From the NCBI RefSeq assembly GCF_900172265.1, contig NZ_FWFK01000003.1, forward strand, positions 186,001-250,000: a DNA stretch of 64,000 nucleotides, given 5' to 3'. This DNA is from Roseivivax jejudonensis. GTDB lineage: Bacteria; Pseudomonadota; Alphaproteobacteria; Rhodobacterales; Rhodobacteraceae. Under the pieces are notes generated by a model. That model was given only the letters and a program-made list of their open reading frames with translations. It had not been told where the DNA came from and did not search any database. Shown in pieces: positions 7,221 to 16,106 of this stretch (the first letter of the stretch is position 1; each line of letters begins with the position of its first letter). The position numbers were made by a program, and so were the translations under genes.

Positions 7221-8660
7221 TCACTCCGCAGGCTGCTGGTCAGTCCGGCCCTTGGGCCGCGGCATCTGGGTACCGGGAACGATGCCCGCGCTGCGAATCG
7301 GCCCACTCTCGATATCGTCCTCGTAGGCGGCGCGATCCGGCGTCTTGCGCATCAGCTTGATGAGGTATCCGACGCCCGCCCCGAACACCGCGAAATAGAT
7401 CACGATGAAGGCGAGGAGGGACGCACCGACGGCATCGGCCTCGATCGGCGACACGGCCTCGGAGGTCATCATCTCTCCGTAGACCACGTAGGGCTGACGG
7501 CCGACCTCGGTGGTGATCCAGCCGGCGATCACGGCCACCAGGCCGGACGGTCCCATCACCAGCGCGGCGCGGTGCAGCCACGTATCGTCGTAGAGCTTGC
7601 GCCGGTAGCGCGACCACAGCGACCACGCCCCCACGCCGACCATGAGCATGCCGATGCCGACCATGATGCGGAACGACCAGAACACCATCGCCACCGGCGG
7701 CTCCTCGTCGTCCGGCACGGCATCGAGCCCTTCCATCGACGCGTTCCAGCCCTTGCCGAGGATCGGCCCGCCGATCTTGGGGATTCCGACCGCGTAGTCG
7801 AGCCGGCCTTCCTCCTGGTTGGGGATCCCGAAGAGGTAGAGCGGGATACCGTTCTCGTGCGTTTCGAAATGCCCCTCCATCGCCAGCACTTTGGTCGGCT
7901 GGTACTCGTAGGTGTTCAGGCCGTGCTCGTGTCCGAGGACGATCTGCAGCGGCGCGACGATCGCGGCCATCCACATCGCCATCGAGAACATCTTGCGCAC
8001 GCCCTTATTCTGGCGCCGTCCGTTCAGCAGATGCCATGCTCCGACACCGCCGACGATGAATGCCGTCGTCAGGTACGCCGCGGTGAGCGTGTGCGCGAGG
8101 CGGTACGGGAAGGACGGGTTGAAGATGACCTCCCACCAGTTCTCCGGCACGAACTGCCCGGCGTCGTTGATCCCGAAACCGGCCGGCGTGTGCATCCACG
8201 AATTGACCGACAGGATCCAGGTGGCCGACACGGCCGTGCCGATCGCGACCATGAGCGTCGCCACCATGTGCAGGGTGTTGCCTACCTTGTCGCGCCCGAA
8301 CAGCATGATCCCGAGGAAGCCGGCCTCAAGGAAGAAGGCGGTCAGCACCTCGTAGGCCATGAGCGGGCCGAGGACCGGGCCTGTGCGGTCCGAAAAGACC
8401 GACCAGTTGGTGCCGAACTGGTAGGACATGACAATCCCGGACACGACGCCCATCGCGAAACTGATCGCGAAGATCTTTACCCAGAAATTGAACAGGTAGA
8501 GATACGCCTCGTCCTTCGACCAGAGATACCAGCCGTTCAGCACCGCGAGGAAACTAGCGAGGCCGATGGTGAATGCTGGAAAGATGAAATGGAACGCGAC
8601 GGTGAACGCGAATTGGATGCGCGCGAGCATGACGGCATCCATGCCAAGAAACGTTTCCAT
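7221..8660 (-). CDS. cydA: Cytochrome bd ubiquinol oxidase subunit I (cyanide-insensitive-type)
   Basis: 479 aa. The heme b595 ligand His is His24 (FTVAFHFIFP). The quinol-loop region carries the TTEVGRQP motif near residue 390, with the conserved GHEHGLN segment upstream. The protein lacks the long Q-loop insertion of E. coli CydA, which together with the DUF2474 partner places it in the short-Q-loop CIO group. It catalyses quinol oxidation coupled to O2 reduction with high O2 affinity. The 189-base divergent region with purF must hold its promoter; I see no convincing FNR site (TTGAT-N4-ATCAA) in it. Confidence 0.95.
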   Translation of the reverse strand: METFLGMDAVMLARIQFAFTVAFHFIFPAFTIGLASFLAVLNGWYLWSKDEAYLYLFNFWVKIFAISFAMGVVSGIVMSYQFGTNWSVFSDRTGPVLGPLMAYEVLTAFFLEAGFLGIMLFGRDKVGNTLHMVATLMVAIGTAVSATWILSVNSWMHTPAGFGINDAGQFVPENWWEVIFNPSFPYRLAHTLTAAYLTTAFIVGGVGAWHLLNGRRQNKGVRKMFSMAMWMAAIVAPLQIVLGHEHGLNTYEYQPTKVLAMEGHFETHENGIPLYLFGIPNQEEGRLDYAVGIPKIGGPILGKGWNASMEGLDAVPDDEEPPVAMVFWSFRIMVGIGMLMVGVGAWSLWSRYRRKLYDDTWLHRAALVMGPSGLVAVIAGWITTEVGRQPYVVYGEMMTSEAVSPIEADAVGASLLAFIVIYFAVFGAGVGYLIKLMRKTPDRAAYEDDIESGPIRSAGIVPGTQMPRPKGRTDQQPAE

Positions 8661-8849
8661 GTCCGAACCTCGTGGCGATGCTGTTGTTTCGGCTTGGACT
8701 TAGGCGCTTGGATGCGCAAGTCGCCCGTTATGCGCCAACTGGCCGCAGTTTTTTTGGCCGCGCGCCCGACGTGTCCGTGACAGAGGCGTGACAAGCCGGC
8801 CGCCTTCCCCTAGATAGCCGCAGTAACGAGACGGATCGGAGTCTCTCAC

Positions 8850-10334
8850 TTGACCCCTTCACTGCCGCCTTCCCATCCCTTCGATTTCGACGCAGTCGAG
8901 GCCGACAAACTGCACGAGGAATGCGGGGTGTTCGGTGTCGTCGGCGTGTCGGACGCGGCCAATTTCGTCGCGCTCGGTCTCCATGCGCTGCAGCATCGCG
9001 GACAGGAAGCCGGCGGCATCGTCACCTACGCCCCCGATCACGGCTTCAGCTCGGCGCGCCGGTTCGGCTACGTGCGCGATACCTTCACGAGCCAGTCGGT
9101 TATGGAAACGCTGCCCGGCACTCTCGGGATCGGACACGTGCGCTACTCGACCTCCGGGTCGAAGGGGCCGACGCAAATTCGCGACGTGCAGCCGTTCTTC
9201 GGCGAGTTCTCGATGGGCGGCGCGGCGATCGCGCACAACGGCAACATCACCAACGCCGACTCGCTGCGGCGCGAGCTGATCGATCGCGGGTCGATCTTCC
9301 AGTCCTCGTCGGACAGCGAGTGCATCATCCACCTGATGGCACGGTCCCTGCAGCGCGACATTCCCTCGCGGATGGAAGATGCGCTCCGGCGCGTCGAGGG
9401 CGCGTTCTCGGTCGTGGCGATGACCCGTACGAAACTCATTGGCGTACGTGACCCGCTGGGCGTACGCCCGCTGGTTCTCGGCCGGGTCGGCGACGGCTGG
9501 GTCCTGTCGTCCGAGACCTGTGCGCTCGACATCATCGGCGCGGAGTTTGTGCGCGAGATCGAGCCCGGCGAGATGGTGGTCATCACCCCCGAAGGCGGCG
9601 TCGAGAGCCTGCGTCCCTTCCGCCCGCAAAGGGCGCGGTTCTGTATTTTCGAGCATGTCTACTTCTCGCGCCCCGACTCGATCATCGGCGGGCGATCGGT
9701 CTACGAGACGCGCCGCCAGATCGGCGTCGAACTGGCGCGTGAAGCACCGGTCGAGGCCGACCTCGTCTGCCCCGTTCCCGACTCGGGCACGCCGGCGGCC
9801 ATCGGCTACAGCCAGGAATCGGGCATTCCCTACGCGATGGGCATCGTCCGCAACCAGTACATGGGCCGGACCTTCATCGAACCGACCGAGCAGATCCGGA
9901 ACATGGGCGTGCGGCTCAAGCTCAACGTCAACCGTGCGCTGATCCGCGGCAAGCGGGTGATCCTCGTGGACGACTCGGTGGTGCGCGGCACGACCTCGCG
10001 CAAGATCAAGGAGATGATCCTCGATGCCGGCGCGGCCGAGGTGCATTTCCGCATCGCGTCGCCGCCAACGGCATGGCCGTGTTTCTACGGGGTCGACACG
10101 CCACAGCGCGAAAAACTTCTTGCCGCCACGATGTCCGAAGACGAGATGTGCGCGCATCTCGCGGTCGACAGCCTGCGTTTCATTTCGCTCGACGGTCTCT
10201 ACCGCGCAGTGGGCGAGGCGAAGGGCCGTGATCCCAACCGGCCACAATACTGCGACGCGTGTTTTTCCGGGGAATACCCCGTCGAACCGTCGGACCAGAT
10301 CGAGAAGGGCTTCCGTCTGAAGGCGGCCGAGTAA
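8850..10334 (+). CDS. purF: Amidophosphoribosyltransferase
   Basis: 494 aa, first committed step of purine synthesis (PRPP plus glutamine to phosphoribosylamine). The start is TTG at 8850, with GGAG at 8838-8841 eight bases before it; no ATG or GTG lies between it and the conserved region. The nucleophile of the Ntn glutaminase domain is Cys25 (HEECGVFG), so a short N-terminal propeptide is probably removed. The PRPP-binding loop VILVDDSVVRGTTS is at about residues 370-383. It is divergent from cydA. Confidence 0.96.
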   Translation: MTPSLPPSHPFDFDAVEADKLHEECGVFGVVGVSDAANFVALGLHALQHRGQEAGGIVTYAPDHGFSSARRFGYVRDTFTSQSVMETLPGTLGIGHVRYSTSGSKGPTQIRDVQPFFGEFSMGGAAIAHNGNITNADSLRRELIDRGSIFQSSSDSECIIHLMARSLQRDIPSRMEDALRRVEGAFSVVAMTRTKLIGVRDPLGVRPLVLGRVGDGWVLSSETCALDIIGAEFVREIEPGEMVVITPEGGVESLRPFRPQRARFCIFEHVYFSRPDSIIGGRSVYETRRQIGVELAREAPVEADLVCPVPDSGTPAAIGYSQESGIPYAMGIVRNQYMGRTFIEPTEQIRNMGVRLKLNVNRALIRGKRVILVDDSVVRGTTSRKIKEMILDAGAAEVHFRIASPPTAWPCFYGVDTPQREKLLAATMSEDEMCAHLAVDSLRFISLDGLYRAVGEAKGRDPNRPQYCDACFSGEYPVEPSDQIEKGFRLKAAE

Positions 10335-10355
10335 CCTCCGGAAATCCGGTGGTTA
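10332..10355. terminator. Hairpin overlapping the purF stop codon
   Basis: TAACC (10332-10336) pairs with GGTTA (10351-10355), and CCGG (10338-10341) with CCGG (10346-10349), around an AAAT loop and one T:T mismatch. The stem begins on the purF TAA itself. No T run follows, so termination is only suggested; it may protect the transcript 3' end. Confidence 0.35.
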
Positions 10356-10474
10356 TCAGCACCGGCGCCACTCCGCCGATGCCCTTGCGTCCGGCTGCGG
10401 ACCGCCTTCCCGACGACATCGAGAGCGGCTAAGCGACGGGTCTCAACCCAGCTTTCGACTCGAGCTTTCCGACC

Positions 10475-10729
10475 ATGTCCGACACCCCTGCCACCGTCGC
10501 CCGCTCTGCCACTCGGCCCGCGCAGTTCTCGCGCCGCGAGACCATCCTCCTCGGTGTCTTCGGCAGCGAAGAGGCGCGCCAAGCGCTGATCCGCCTGCCG
10601 GACGGGCGCACCGCCCGGGTGACCCGTGGCACCCGGATCGGGCGCGACCACGTCGTGTCGATCGATGCCGATCGCATTGCGCTTGCCCGCAACGGCCGTT
10701 CGCGCTGGATCGAAATCCCCGGCGATTGA
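10475..10729 (+). CDS. Small protein with a GspC/PilP-like repeat module
   Basis: 84 aa, soluble, basic. The core ILLGVFGSEEARQALIRLPDGRTARVTRGTRI, then a V-S-I-D-A-D-R-I-A strand, resembles the short beta-rich unit (L-G-V-x-G, A-L-V-R-L-P-x-G, V-x-x-G) found in GspC/PilP proteins and in repeat regions of some Rhodobacteraceae proteins. It has no signal peptide or membrane span, so a pilus or secretion role would need partners not seen here. It lies 140 bases after purF and 33 bases before the SDR gene. Function unknown. Confidence 0.65.
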   Translation: MSDTPATVARSATRPAQFSRRETILLGVFGSEEARQALIRLPDGRTARVTRGTRIGRDHVVSIDADRIALARNGRSRWIEIPGD

Positions 10730-10762
10730 CATCCGCGCGGCGACCCGCCAAAGGCGCGGTCC

Positions 10763-11419
10763 ATGTCTGATCCCGTCGCACTCGTCACAGGCGCCTCGCG
10801 CGGCCTCGGCTTTGCCCTCGCAGAGACGCTGGCGCCCACGCATCACGTCGTCGCCGTCGCACGGACGGTCGGCGCGCTCGAGGATCTCGACGACAGGATC
10901 AAGGCGGCCGGCGGCGCGGCGACCCTCGCGCCGATGGACGTGACAATCCCCGAGGCGATGGCGCAGCTCTGCCGGTCGATCCACGACCGCTGGGGCGGAG
11001 CCGCGCTTTGGTGTCACACCGCGATCGAGGCCGGCCCTCTCGGCCCGGCGGACCACATCGCGGCCAAGGACTGGCAGAAGGCGATCGCGGTCAACGTCAC
11101 CGCGATGGGTCATCTCGTCCCCTACATCGCCCCCCTGCTCGGCCCGTCCGGCCGCGCCGTGTTCTTCGCCGACGATTCCGCGACCGGTGCCAAGTTCTTC
11201 GGCAATTACGGCGCGACGAAATCCGCGCAGATCGCCCTTGCACGCTCGTGGGCCGCCGAGACGGCAAACATCGGCCCCCGCGTCGATGTCGTGACGCCGC
11301 GACCCATGCCCACGGCGATGCGGGCGCGCTTCTTTCCCGGTGAGGACAAGTCCGCGCTGGCCGACCCACGCGAGGAGGCGCGCCGCCTTCTGTCCGACAT
11401 CGGTGTGCTCGCCGCCTGA
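10763..11419 (+). CDS. Short-chain dehydrogenase/reductase
   Basis: 218 aa. The Rossmann motif TGASRGLG is at residues about 9-16, and the active-site YGATK is at about 149-153 (Tyr149, Lys153). The usual catalytic Ser region reads FFADDSATGAKF, so Ser is present in a slightly unusual setting, and the NNAG motif is replaced by WCHTAIEA. It is therefore an NAD(P)-dependent oxidoreductase of unknown substrate with atypical motifs. It sits between purF and surE, a common place for this gene in the group (general knowledge). Confidence 0.82.
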   Translation: MSDPVALVTGASRGLGFALAETLAPTHHVVAVARTVGALEDLDDRIKAAGGAATLAPMDVTIPEAMAQLCRSIHDRWGGAALWCHTAIEAGPLGPADHIAAKDWQKAIAVNVTAMGHLVPYIAPLLGPSGRAVFFADDSATGAKFFGNYGATKSAQIALARSWAAETANIGPRVDVVTPRPMPTAMRARFFPGEDKSALADPREEARRLLSDIGVLAA

Positions 11420-11532
11420 TCGGAACGCCCGACAGCCGCTCGATCCGCCATAGCGGCCAGACGGAACCGGCCCCGATGCTTGCCCCCTGCCCGCGCATTT
11501 TCTAGGAAGTGGCAAAACCCGGGCAGGACCTC

Positions 11533-12318
11533 ATGCGCATTCTCATCACCAACGACGACGGCATCAACGCGCCGGGACTGGAGACGCTGCACGCGATCGC
11601 GTCCGAACTGGCGGGCGGCGACGGCGAAGTCTGGACGGTTGCCCCCGCGTTCGAGCAGTCGGGCGTCGCCCATTGCATTTCCTACACGCGACCGATGATG
11701 GTCAGCGAACTGGCGCCGCGTCGCTTCGCCGCGGAGGGCAGTCCGGCCGATTGCGTGCTCGTCGCCATCCATGACGTGATGAAGGACGCGCCGCCGGACC
11801 TCGTGCTCTCCGGCGTCAACCGCGGCAACAATTCGGCCGAAAACGCGCTCTATTCCGGGACGCTCGGCGGGGCTATGGAGGGCGCGCTCCAGGGCCTGCC
11901 GGCCGTCGCGATGTCGCAGTACTACGGCCCCGCCAATTTCCGCGCCGAGGATCCGTTCGAGGCCGCGCGATACCACGGCGCGGCGCTCCTGCGCCGGCTG
12001 CTCGACTTCGGCAGCGAACCCGGGCCGGACTACCGGCTGTTCTACAACGTCAACTTTCCCCCTGTCCCCGCAGCGGACGTGAAGGGGACGCGCGTCGTGC
12101 GGCAAGGCCGCCGCGACGGCACCGGTTTCGCGGTCGAGCCGCAGCTGTCGCCCGCCGGACGGCGCTTTCTGTGGATCCGCGGCGGCGACCAGCAGCGCCC
12201 GACCGGCCCCGACACCGACGCCACCGTCAACCTCGACGGCTGGATCAGCGTGACGCCGATGCGCGCGGACCTGACCGCCCATGACACCATCTCCACGCTC
12301 GGAGAGCTGCTCGAATGA
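11533..12318 (+). CDS. surE: 5'/3'-nucleotidase SurE
   Basis: 261 aa. The start [11 protein letters not shown], with the metal-binding Asp8-Asp9 pair, is the family's invariant N-terminus, so the ATG at 11533 was preferred to a GTG 24 bases upstream; AGGA lies just before it. Later motifs are SGVNRGNN and [11 protein letters not shown]. SurE dephosphorylates nucleoside monophosphates and short polyphosphates in stationary phase. It overlaps pcm by 4 bases, giving the surE-pcm-nlpD-like order known from E. coli. Confidence 0.95.
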   Translation: MRILITNDDGINAPGLETLHAIASELAGGDGEVWTVAPAFEQSGVAHCISYTRPMMVSELAPRRFAAEGSPADCVLVAIHDVMKDAPPDLVLSGVNRGNNSAENALYSGTLGGAMEGALQGLPAVAMSQYYGPANFRAEDPFEAARYHGAALLRRLLDFGSEPGPDYRLFYNVNFPPVPAADVKGTRVVRQGRRDGTGFAVEPQLSPAGRRFLWIRGGDQQRPTGPDTDATVNLDGWISVTPMRADLTAHDTISTLGELLE

Positions 12319-12959
12319 GCGACGAGGCGGAGCGCAAGATGCAGTTCCTCTTCGCGCTGCGCTCTCGCGGAGTGACCGACCGCGCGGTGTTGACCGCGAT
12401 GGAAAAGATCGACCGCGCCGCCTTCATACGCCACTATTTCACCGATCGCGCCTACGAGGACACGCCGCTGCCCATCGCCTGCGGACAGACGATCTCGCAG
12501 CCCTCGGTCGTCGGCCTGATGACGCAGGCCCTGCAGGTCACGAGCCGCGACAAGGTGCTCGAGATCGGGACAGGCTCGGGCTACCAGGCCGCAATCCTGT
12601 CGAGCCTTGCCCGCCGGGTCTACACGATCGACCGGCACCGGCGGCTGGTGACAGAGGCGCGCGAGGTGTTCGAACGGCTGGGTTTCGTGAACATCACCGC
12701 GCTGATCGCCGACGGCAGCCGGGGCCTGCCCGACCAGGCGCCGTTCGATCGCATCGTGGTGACAGCCGCGGCAGAGGATCCGCCCGGCCCGCTCTTGGCC
12801 CAGTTGAAGATCGGCGGTATCATGGTGCTGCCGGTTGGGCAGTCCGACGCGGTGCAGAGCCTGATCCGGGTGACACGCACCGAAGACGGATTCGACTATG
12901 ACGAGTTGCGCCCGGTCCGCTTCGTCCCGCTGGTCGAAGGGCTGGGCAACGAGCCGTGA
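12315..12959 (+). CDS. pcm: Protein-L-isoaspartate O-methyltransferase
   Basis: 214 aa. SAM-binding motif [14 protein letters not shown] is at about residue 82-94, and the PCMT signature appears as [20 protein letters not shown]. It methylates L-isoaspartyl residues so that aged proteins can be repaired. ATGA overlap with surE indicates coupled translation. A 94-base gap follows before the lipoprotein gene. Confidence 0.95.
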   Translation: MSDEAERKMQFLFALRSRGVTDRAVLTAMEKIDRAAFIRHYFTDRAYEDTPLPIACGQTISQPSVVGLMTQALQVTSRDKVLEIGTGSGYQAAILSSLARRVYTIDRHRRLVTEAREVFERLGFVNITALIADGSRGLPDQAPFDRIVVTAAAEDPPGPLLAQLKIGGIMVLPVGQSDAVQSLIRVTRTEDGFDYDELRPVRFVPLVEGLGNEP

Positions 12960-13053
12960 CAGCCACGCGGCGGAGAGGAACGGGGGTCGCAGCGCGACGC
13001 AGGCAAGTCGCACGATCTCCATGACGTCCCGGAGACAAGGGGCGCACACGAGG

Positions 13054-14310
13054 ATGGACAGGATGCGCCAGAGCAGTCTCAGACCCGACGGAGTCCGTCT
13101 GCCGCGCCTCGCGCTGGCCGGTAGCGCCCTGATGGTGCTGGCCGCGTGCCAGGGCCCGATGGACCTCGACATGCGCGGCCGCCTCGGCGGATCGGTCGAT
13201 ACGTCGATGGCCGCCGTGAGCGCGACCGCTGACCGACCCGAGCCCGACGATCGCGGCGTGATCTCCTACCCGAGCTACCAGGTCGTCGTGGCCCGGCGCG
13301 GCGACACGGTGACCGACGTCGCCCGGCGCATCGGGATGCCGCCGCAGGAGCTTGCCGATTTCAACGGCATCCAGACCGGCGACACCCTTCGCGAGGGCGA
13401 AATCCTCGCTCTGCCGCGGCGCGTGGCCGAACCCTCGGCCGCGACCGGCGCCGTGTCCACCGCGCCGCTCGGCTCGCCCGGGTCGGTCGACATCACGACG
13501 CTGGCCGGCAACGCCCTCGACCGCGCGCCGCAGACGTCGGCATCGCAATCGCCCCGGCCGACTCCGTCCGCGTCGAACCAGGACGGAGTGGAACCGGTCC
13601 GGCACCAGGTCGAGCGCGGCGAGACCGCGTTTACCATCGCGCGCCTCTACAATGTCACGCCCCGCGCGCTGGCCGAGTGGAACGGGCTCGACCAGAACTT
13701 CACGCTCCGCGAAGGGCAGTACCTGATGATCCCGGTGGCGACCGAACCGCGCCGCGAGGCGAGCGCCAGCGCCGCGGTCGCGACCGAACCGGTTACGGAG
13801 CCGGGTCGCGGCTCGCCCACACCGACGCCGCCATCCTCCGCACAGCCGTTGCCGCAGGAGACGCCGGAGCCGCGCACCGCCGCTGCCGCTCCGCCGCCGC
13901 CACCCGACACCGAGGCGCCGGATATCGGGGAGACCACGCGCGCCAGTGCGTCGGAAGGCGGCGAATTCCTGATGCCGGTTTCGGGCAGCATCATCCGCGA
14001 ATATGCCAAGGGCCGGAACGACGGGATCGACATCGCGGCGTCTGCGGGCACCCCTGTGAAGGCCGCCGCGGACGGCACGGTGGCCGCGATCACCACCAAT
14101 ACCGACGATATCCCGATTCTCGTGGTCAAGCACCCGGGCGACCTTCTGACGGTCTACACGCATATCGACGGGATCAGCGTCTCGAAGGGCGACAGCGTCA
14201 GCCGCGGCCAGTCGATCGGGCGCGTGATGCAGGGCGATCCGGCGCGGATGCACTTCGAGGTGCGCGACGGCTTCGAGAGCGTCGATCCGATGACCTACCT
14301 GCAAGGCTGA
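13054..14310 (+). CDS. NlpD/EnvC-like LysM-LytM lipoprotein with degenerate M23 domain
   Basis: 418 aa from the ATG at 13054 (an ATG at 13063 is equally possible). A lipobox LMVLAAC puts the lipidated Cys near residue 32. LysM domains follow at about 75-119 (VARRGDTVTDVARR) and 182-228 (VERGETAFTIARLY), then a Pro/Ala-rich linker, then a LytM/M23 domain at about 305-415. The zinc site is incomplete: GRNDGIDIA replaces the HxxxD His with Asn, and RMHFEV keeps only one His of HxH. By analogy with E. coli NlpD and EnvC it should activate amidases rather than cut peptidoglycan. It follows surE-pcm. Confidence 0.9.
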   Translation: MDRMRQSSLRPDGVRLPRLALAGSALMVLAACQGPMDLDMRGRLGGSVDTSMAAVSATADRPEPDDRGVISYPSYQVVVARRGDTVTDVARRIGMPPQELADFNGIQTGDTLREGEILALPRRVAEPSAATGAVSTAPLGSPGSVDITTLAGNALDRAPQTSASQSPRPTPSASNQDGVEPVRHQVERGETAFTIARLYNVTPRALAEWNGLDQNFTLREGQYLMIPVATEPRREASASAAVATEPVTEPGRGSPTPTPPSSAQPLPQETPEPRTAAAAPPPPPDTEAPDIGETTRASASEGGEFLMPVSGSIIREYAKGRNDGIDIAASAGTPVKAAADGTVAAITTNTDDIPILVVKHPGDLLTVYTHIDGISVSKGDSVSRGQSIGRVMQGDPARMHFEVRDGFESVDPMTYLQG

Positions 14311-14318
14311 CCCGAACC

Positions 14319-14336
14319 GGGCCGCGCGGGCGGCCC
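14319..14336 (+). terminator. Hairpin after the NlpD-like gene
   Basis: GGGCCGC (14319-14325) and GCGGCCC (14330-14336) form a perfect 7-bp stem with a 4-base loop, 8 bases after the stop. No T run follows (TGCAAAGC). Confidence 0.45.
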
Positions 14337-14379
14337 TGCAAAGCAGGAGCCGTCAAACTGGCAAGTGAGACCCGAGACG

Positions 14380-14401
14380 CGTCCGCGTCTAGACGCGGAC
14401 G
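14380..14401. repeat. 22-bp perfect palindrome over the DUF815 stop codon
   Basis: CGTCCGCGTCT (14380-14390) is followed directly by its exact reverse complement (14391-14401). The centre coincides with the stop codon (TAG on the minus strand, 14389-14391) of the DUF815 gene. It may act as a terminator between the converging genes or as a protein-binding site. Confidence 0.6.
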
Positions 14402-15228
14402 CCGTGGCGTCCCGCCAGATCGGTAAAGAACTGCCAGGCGACGCGGCCGGACCGCGCGCCCCGCGTGGCCTGCCATTCGATCGCCTCGGCGCGCAGCGTG
14501 TCTGCATCCATCGTCAGGCCGTGCGCCATGCAGTAGCCCTCGATCATCTCGAGGTATTCGTCCTGCGTGCACGGGTGAAAGCCCATCCAGAGCCCGAAAC
14601 GGTCCGACAGCGACACTTTCTCTTCGACGGCCTCGGAAGGGCTTATCGCGGTGGAGCGCTCGTTCTCGATCATGTCGCGGGGCATGAGATGACGGCGGTT
14701 CGAGGTCGCGTAGAACAGCACGTTGTCCGGACGACCCTCGACCCCGCCGTCAAGAACAGCCTTCAAGCTCTTGTAATGCTGATCGTCGTGACCGAACGAA
14801 AGGTCGTCGCAGAACAGCAGAACGCGATGAGGTGTCTCGCGCAAATGCCCCAGGAGCCGCCCGACCGTGGGCAGATCCTCACGCAGAAGCTCGACCAGCT
14901 TCAGCGCTTCGCCCGATGCGCGAACCTCCGCATGCACCGCCTTGACGACGCTCGACTTTCCCATACCGCGAGCGCCCCACAGCAACGCGTTGTTGGCCGG
15001 GAGCCCTCGCGCGAACCGCAGTGTGTTGTCGAGCAATGTCTCTTTCGTCCGCTCGATCCCGATCAGCAGGTCCAGCGGAACGCGGTTCACCTGCGCCACG
15101 GGCGAGAGTCTGTCGGGCTCGGTGTGCCAGACGAAGGCGTCCGCCGCGTCGAGGTCGGGTGCGGCGGCGGGCGGCGGCGCAAGACGCTCCAGCGCCGCCG
15201 CGATCCGGGCGAGGGTCTCGTCGCTCAC
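14389..15228 (-). CDS. DUF815 family AAA+ ATPase
   Basis: 279 aa with a GTG start overlapping the tatC stop (GTGA), so translation is coupled. Walker A GARGMGKSS is at about residues 85-93 and Walker B VLLFCDDLSF near 140. The family is a predicted AAA+ ATPase of unknown role, regularly found behind tat genes in Rhodobacteraceae (general knowledge). A link to protein export or quality control is inferred only from the operon. Confidence 0.88.
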   Translation of the reverse strand: MSDETLARIAAALERLAPPPAAAPDLDAADAFVWHTEPDRLSPVAQVNRVPLDLLIGIERTKETLLDNTLRFARGLPANNALLWGARGMGKSSVVKAVHAEVRASGEALKLVELLREDLPTVGRLLGHLRETPHRVLLFCDDLSFGHDDQHYKSLKAVLDGGVEGRPDNVLFYATSNRRHLMPRDMIENERSTAISPSEAVEEKVSLSDRFGLWMGFHPCTQDEYLEMIEGYCMAHGLTMDADTLRAEAIEWQATRGARSGRVAWQFFTDLAGRHGVRV

Positions 15229-16106
15229 TTCGCGGCGTCCTCGTCCTCGTCTGCCTCCGGGTCCTCGTCCTCGAACCACAGGCCCTGCGCCTTGAGTTCT
15301 GCGATCCGCTTGCGCTCGACCCGGGCCACCAGGAAGATCGAAATTTCGTAGAGCCCGTATACGACCACGAAAAGGATGATCTGCGTGATGACGTCGGGCG
15401 GGGTCACCAGAGCGGCGAGCACGAGGATGCCCACGACCGCGTATTTCCGCACGTCGCCGAGGCCTTTCGCCGAAACAAGCCCGGCCTTGCCCATCAGCGT
15501 GAGCAGCACCGGCAGCTGGAAGCACATGCCGAAGGCGACGATGAACTTGATGGTCAGGTTGAGGTATTCCTGAGCGGAGCCCTGGAACACCACCGACAGG
15601 CCCTGGCGGACTTCCTCGCCGACCACGGCCTCGCCCTCGGCACCGAATTGCTGGAAGCCGAGAAAGAAGTCGTAAGCGAGCGGCGTGACCACGTAGAATG
15701 CGAAGGCCGCGCCCGCGAGGAACATGAACGGCGACGCGACCAGAAACGGCAGGAACGCGCCCTTTTCGGAGCGGTAGAGCCCCGGCGCCACGAAGCGCCA
15801 CATCTGGTTGGCGATGTAGGGAAAGGCGAGCATGAAGCCGCCGAGGAGCGACACCTTCACCGCGACGAAGAAGCCCTCTTGCGGAGAGATGAAGATCAGG
15901 TCGCAGTTCTGGCCACGCTCGGACAGCACCGAACAGAGCGGCGCCGTCAGGAAATTGAAGATCGGGGTCGCCACCGTGAAGCAGATCACCATGCCAACGA
16001 TGAACGCCACGACGGAGTGGATGAGCCGGGTCCGCAGTTCCGCCAGATGCTCGATCAGCGGCGCGGAACTGTCTTCGATCTCGTCGTGGTCATCGCGGAC
16101 GCTCAT
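15225..16106 (-). CDS. tatC: Twin-arginine translocase subunit TatC
   Basis: 293 aa, longer than the roughly 250 aa of E. coli TatC because of a charged C-terminal tail. The N-terminal PLIEHLAELRTRLIHS segment carries the conserved HLxELRxRL signal-peptide-recognition motif, followed by six membrane spans. TatC is the receptor for folded proteins with RR signal peptides. Its ATG overlaps the tatB stop by 4 bases. The TRAP binding protein at 39342-40430 carries a Tat-like leader and is a plausible client. Confidence 0.95.
   Translation of the reverse strand: MSVRDDHDEIEDSSAPLIEHLAELRTRLIHSVVAFIVGMVICFTVATPIFNFLTAPLCSVLSERGQNCDLIFISPQEGFFVAVKVSLLGGFMLAFPYIANQMWRFVAPGLYRSEKGAFLPFLVASPFMFLAGAAFAFYVVTPLAYDFFLGFQQFGAEGEAVVGEEVRQGLSVVFQGSAQEYLNLTIKFIVAFGMCFQLPVLLTLMGKAGLVSAKGLGDVRKYAVVGILVLAALVTPPDVITQIILFVVVYGLYEISIFLVARVERKRIAELKAQGLWFEDEDPEADEDEDAAK

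Noticed and set aside
8661-8849. FNR/Anr box upstream of cydA
   Set aside because: Searching for TTGAT-N4-ATCAA by eye on both strands gave no match with more than about half of the positions.
14389-15801. Possible 470-aa minus-strand protein spanning DUF815 and part of tatC
   Set aside because: The first 191 codons lie inside tatC in a different frame with shadow composition. The DUF815 protein begins at the GTG overlapping the tatC stop.
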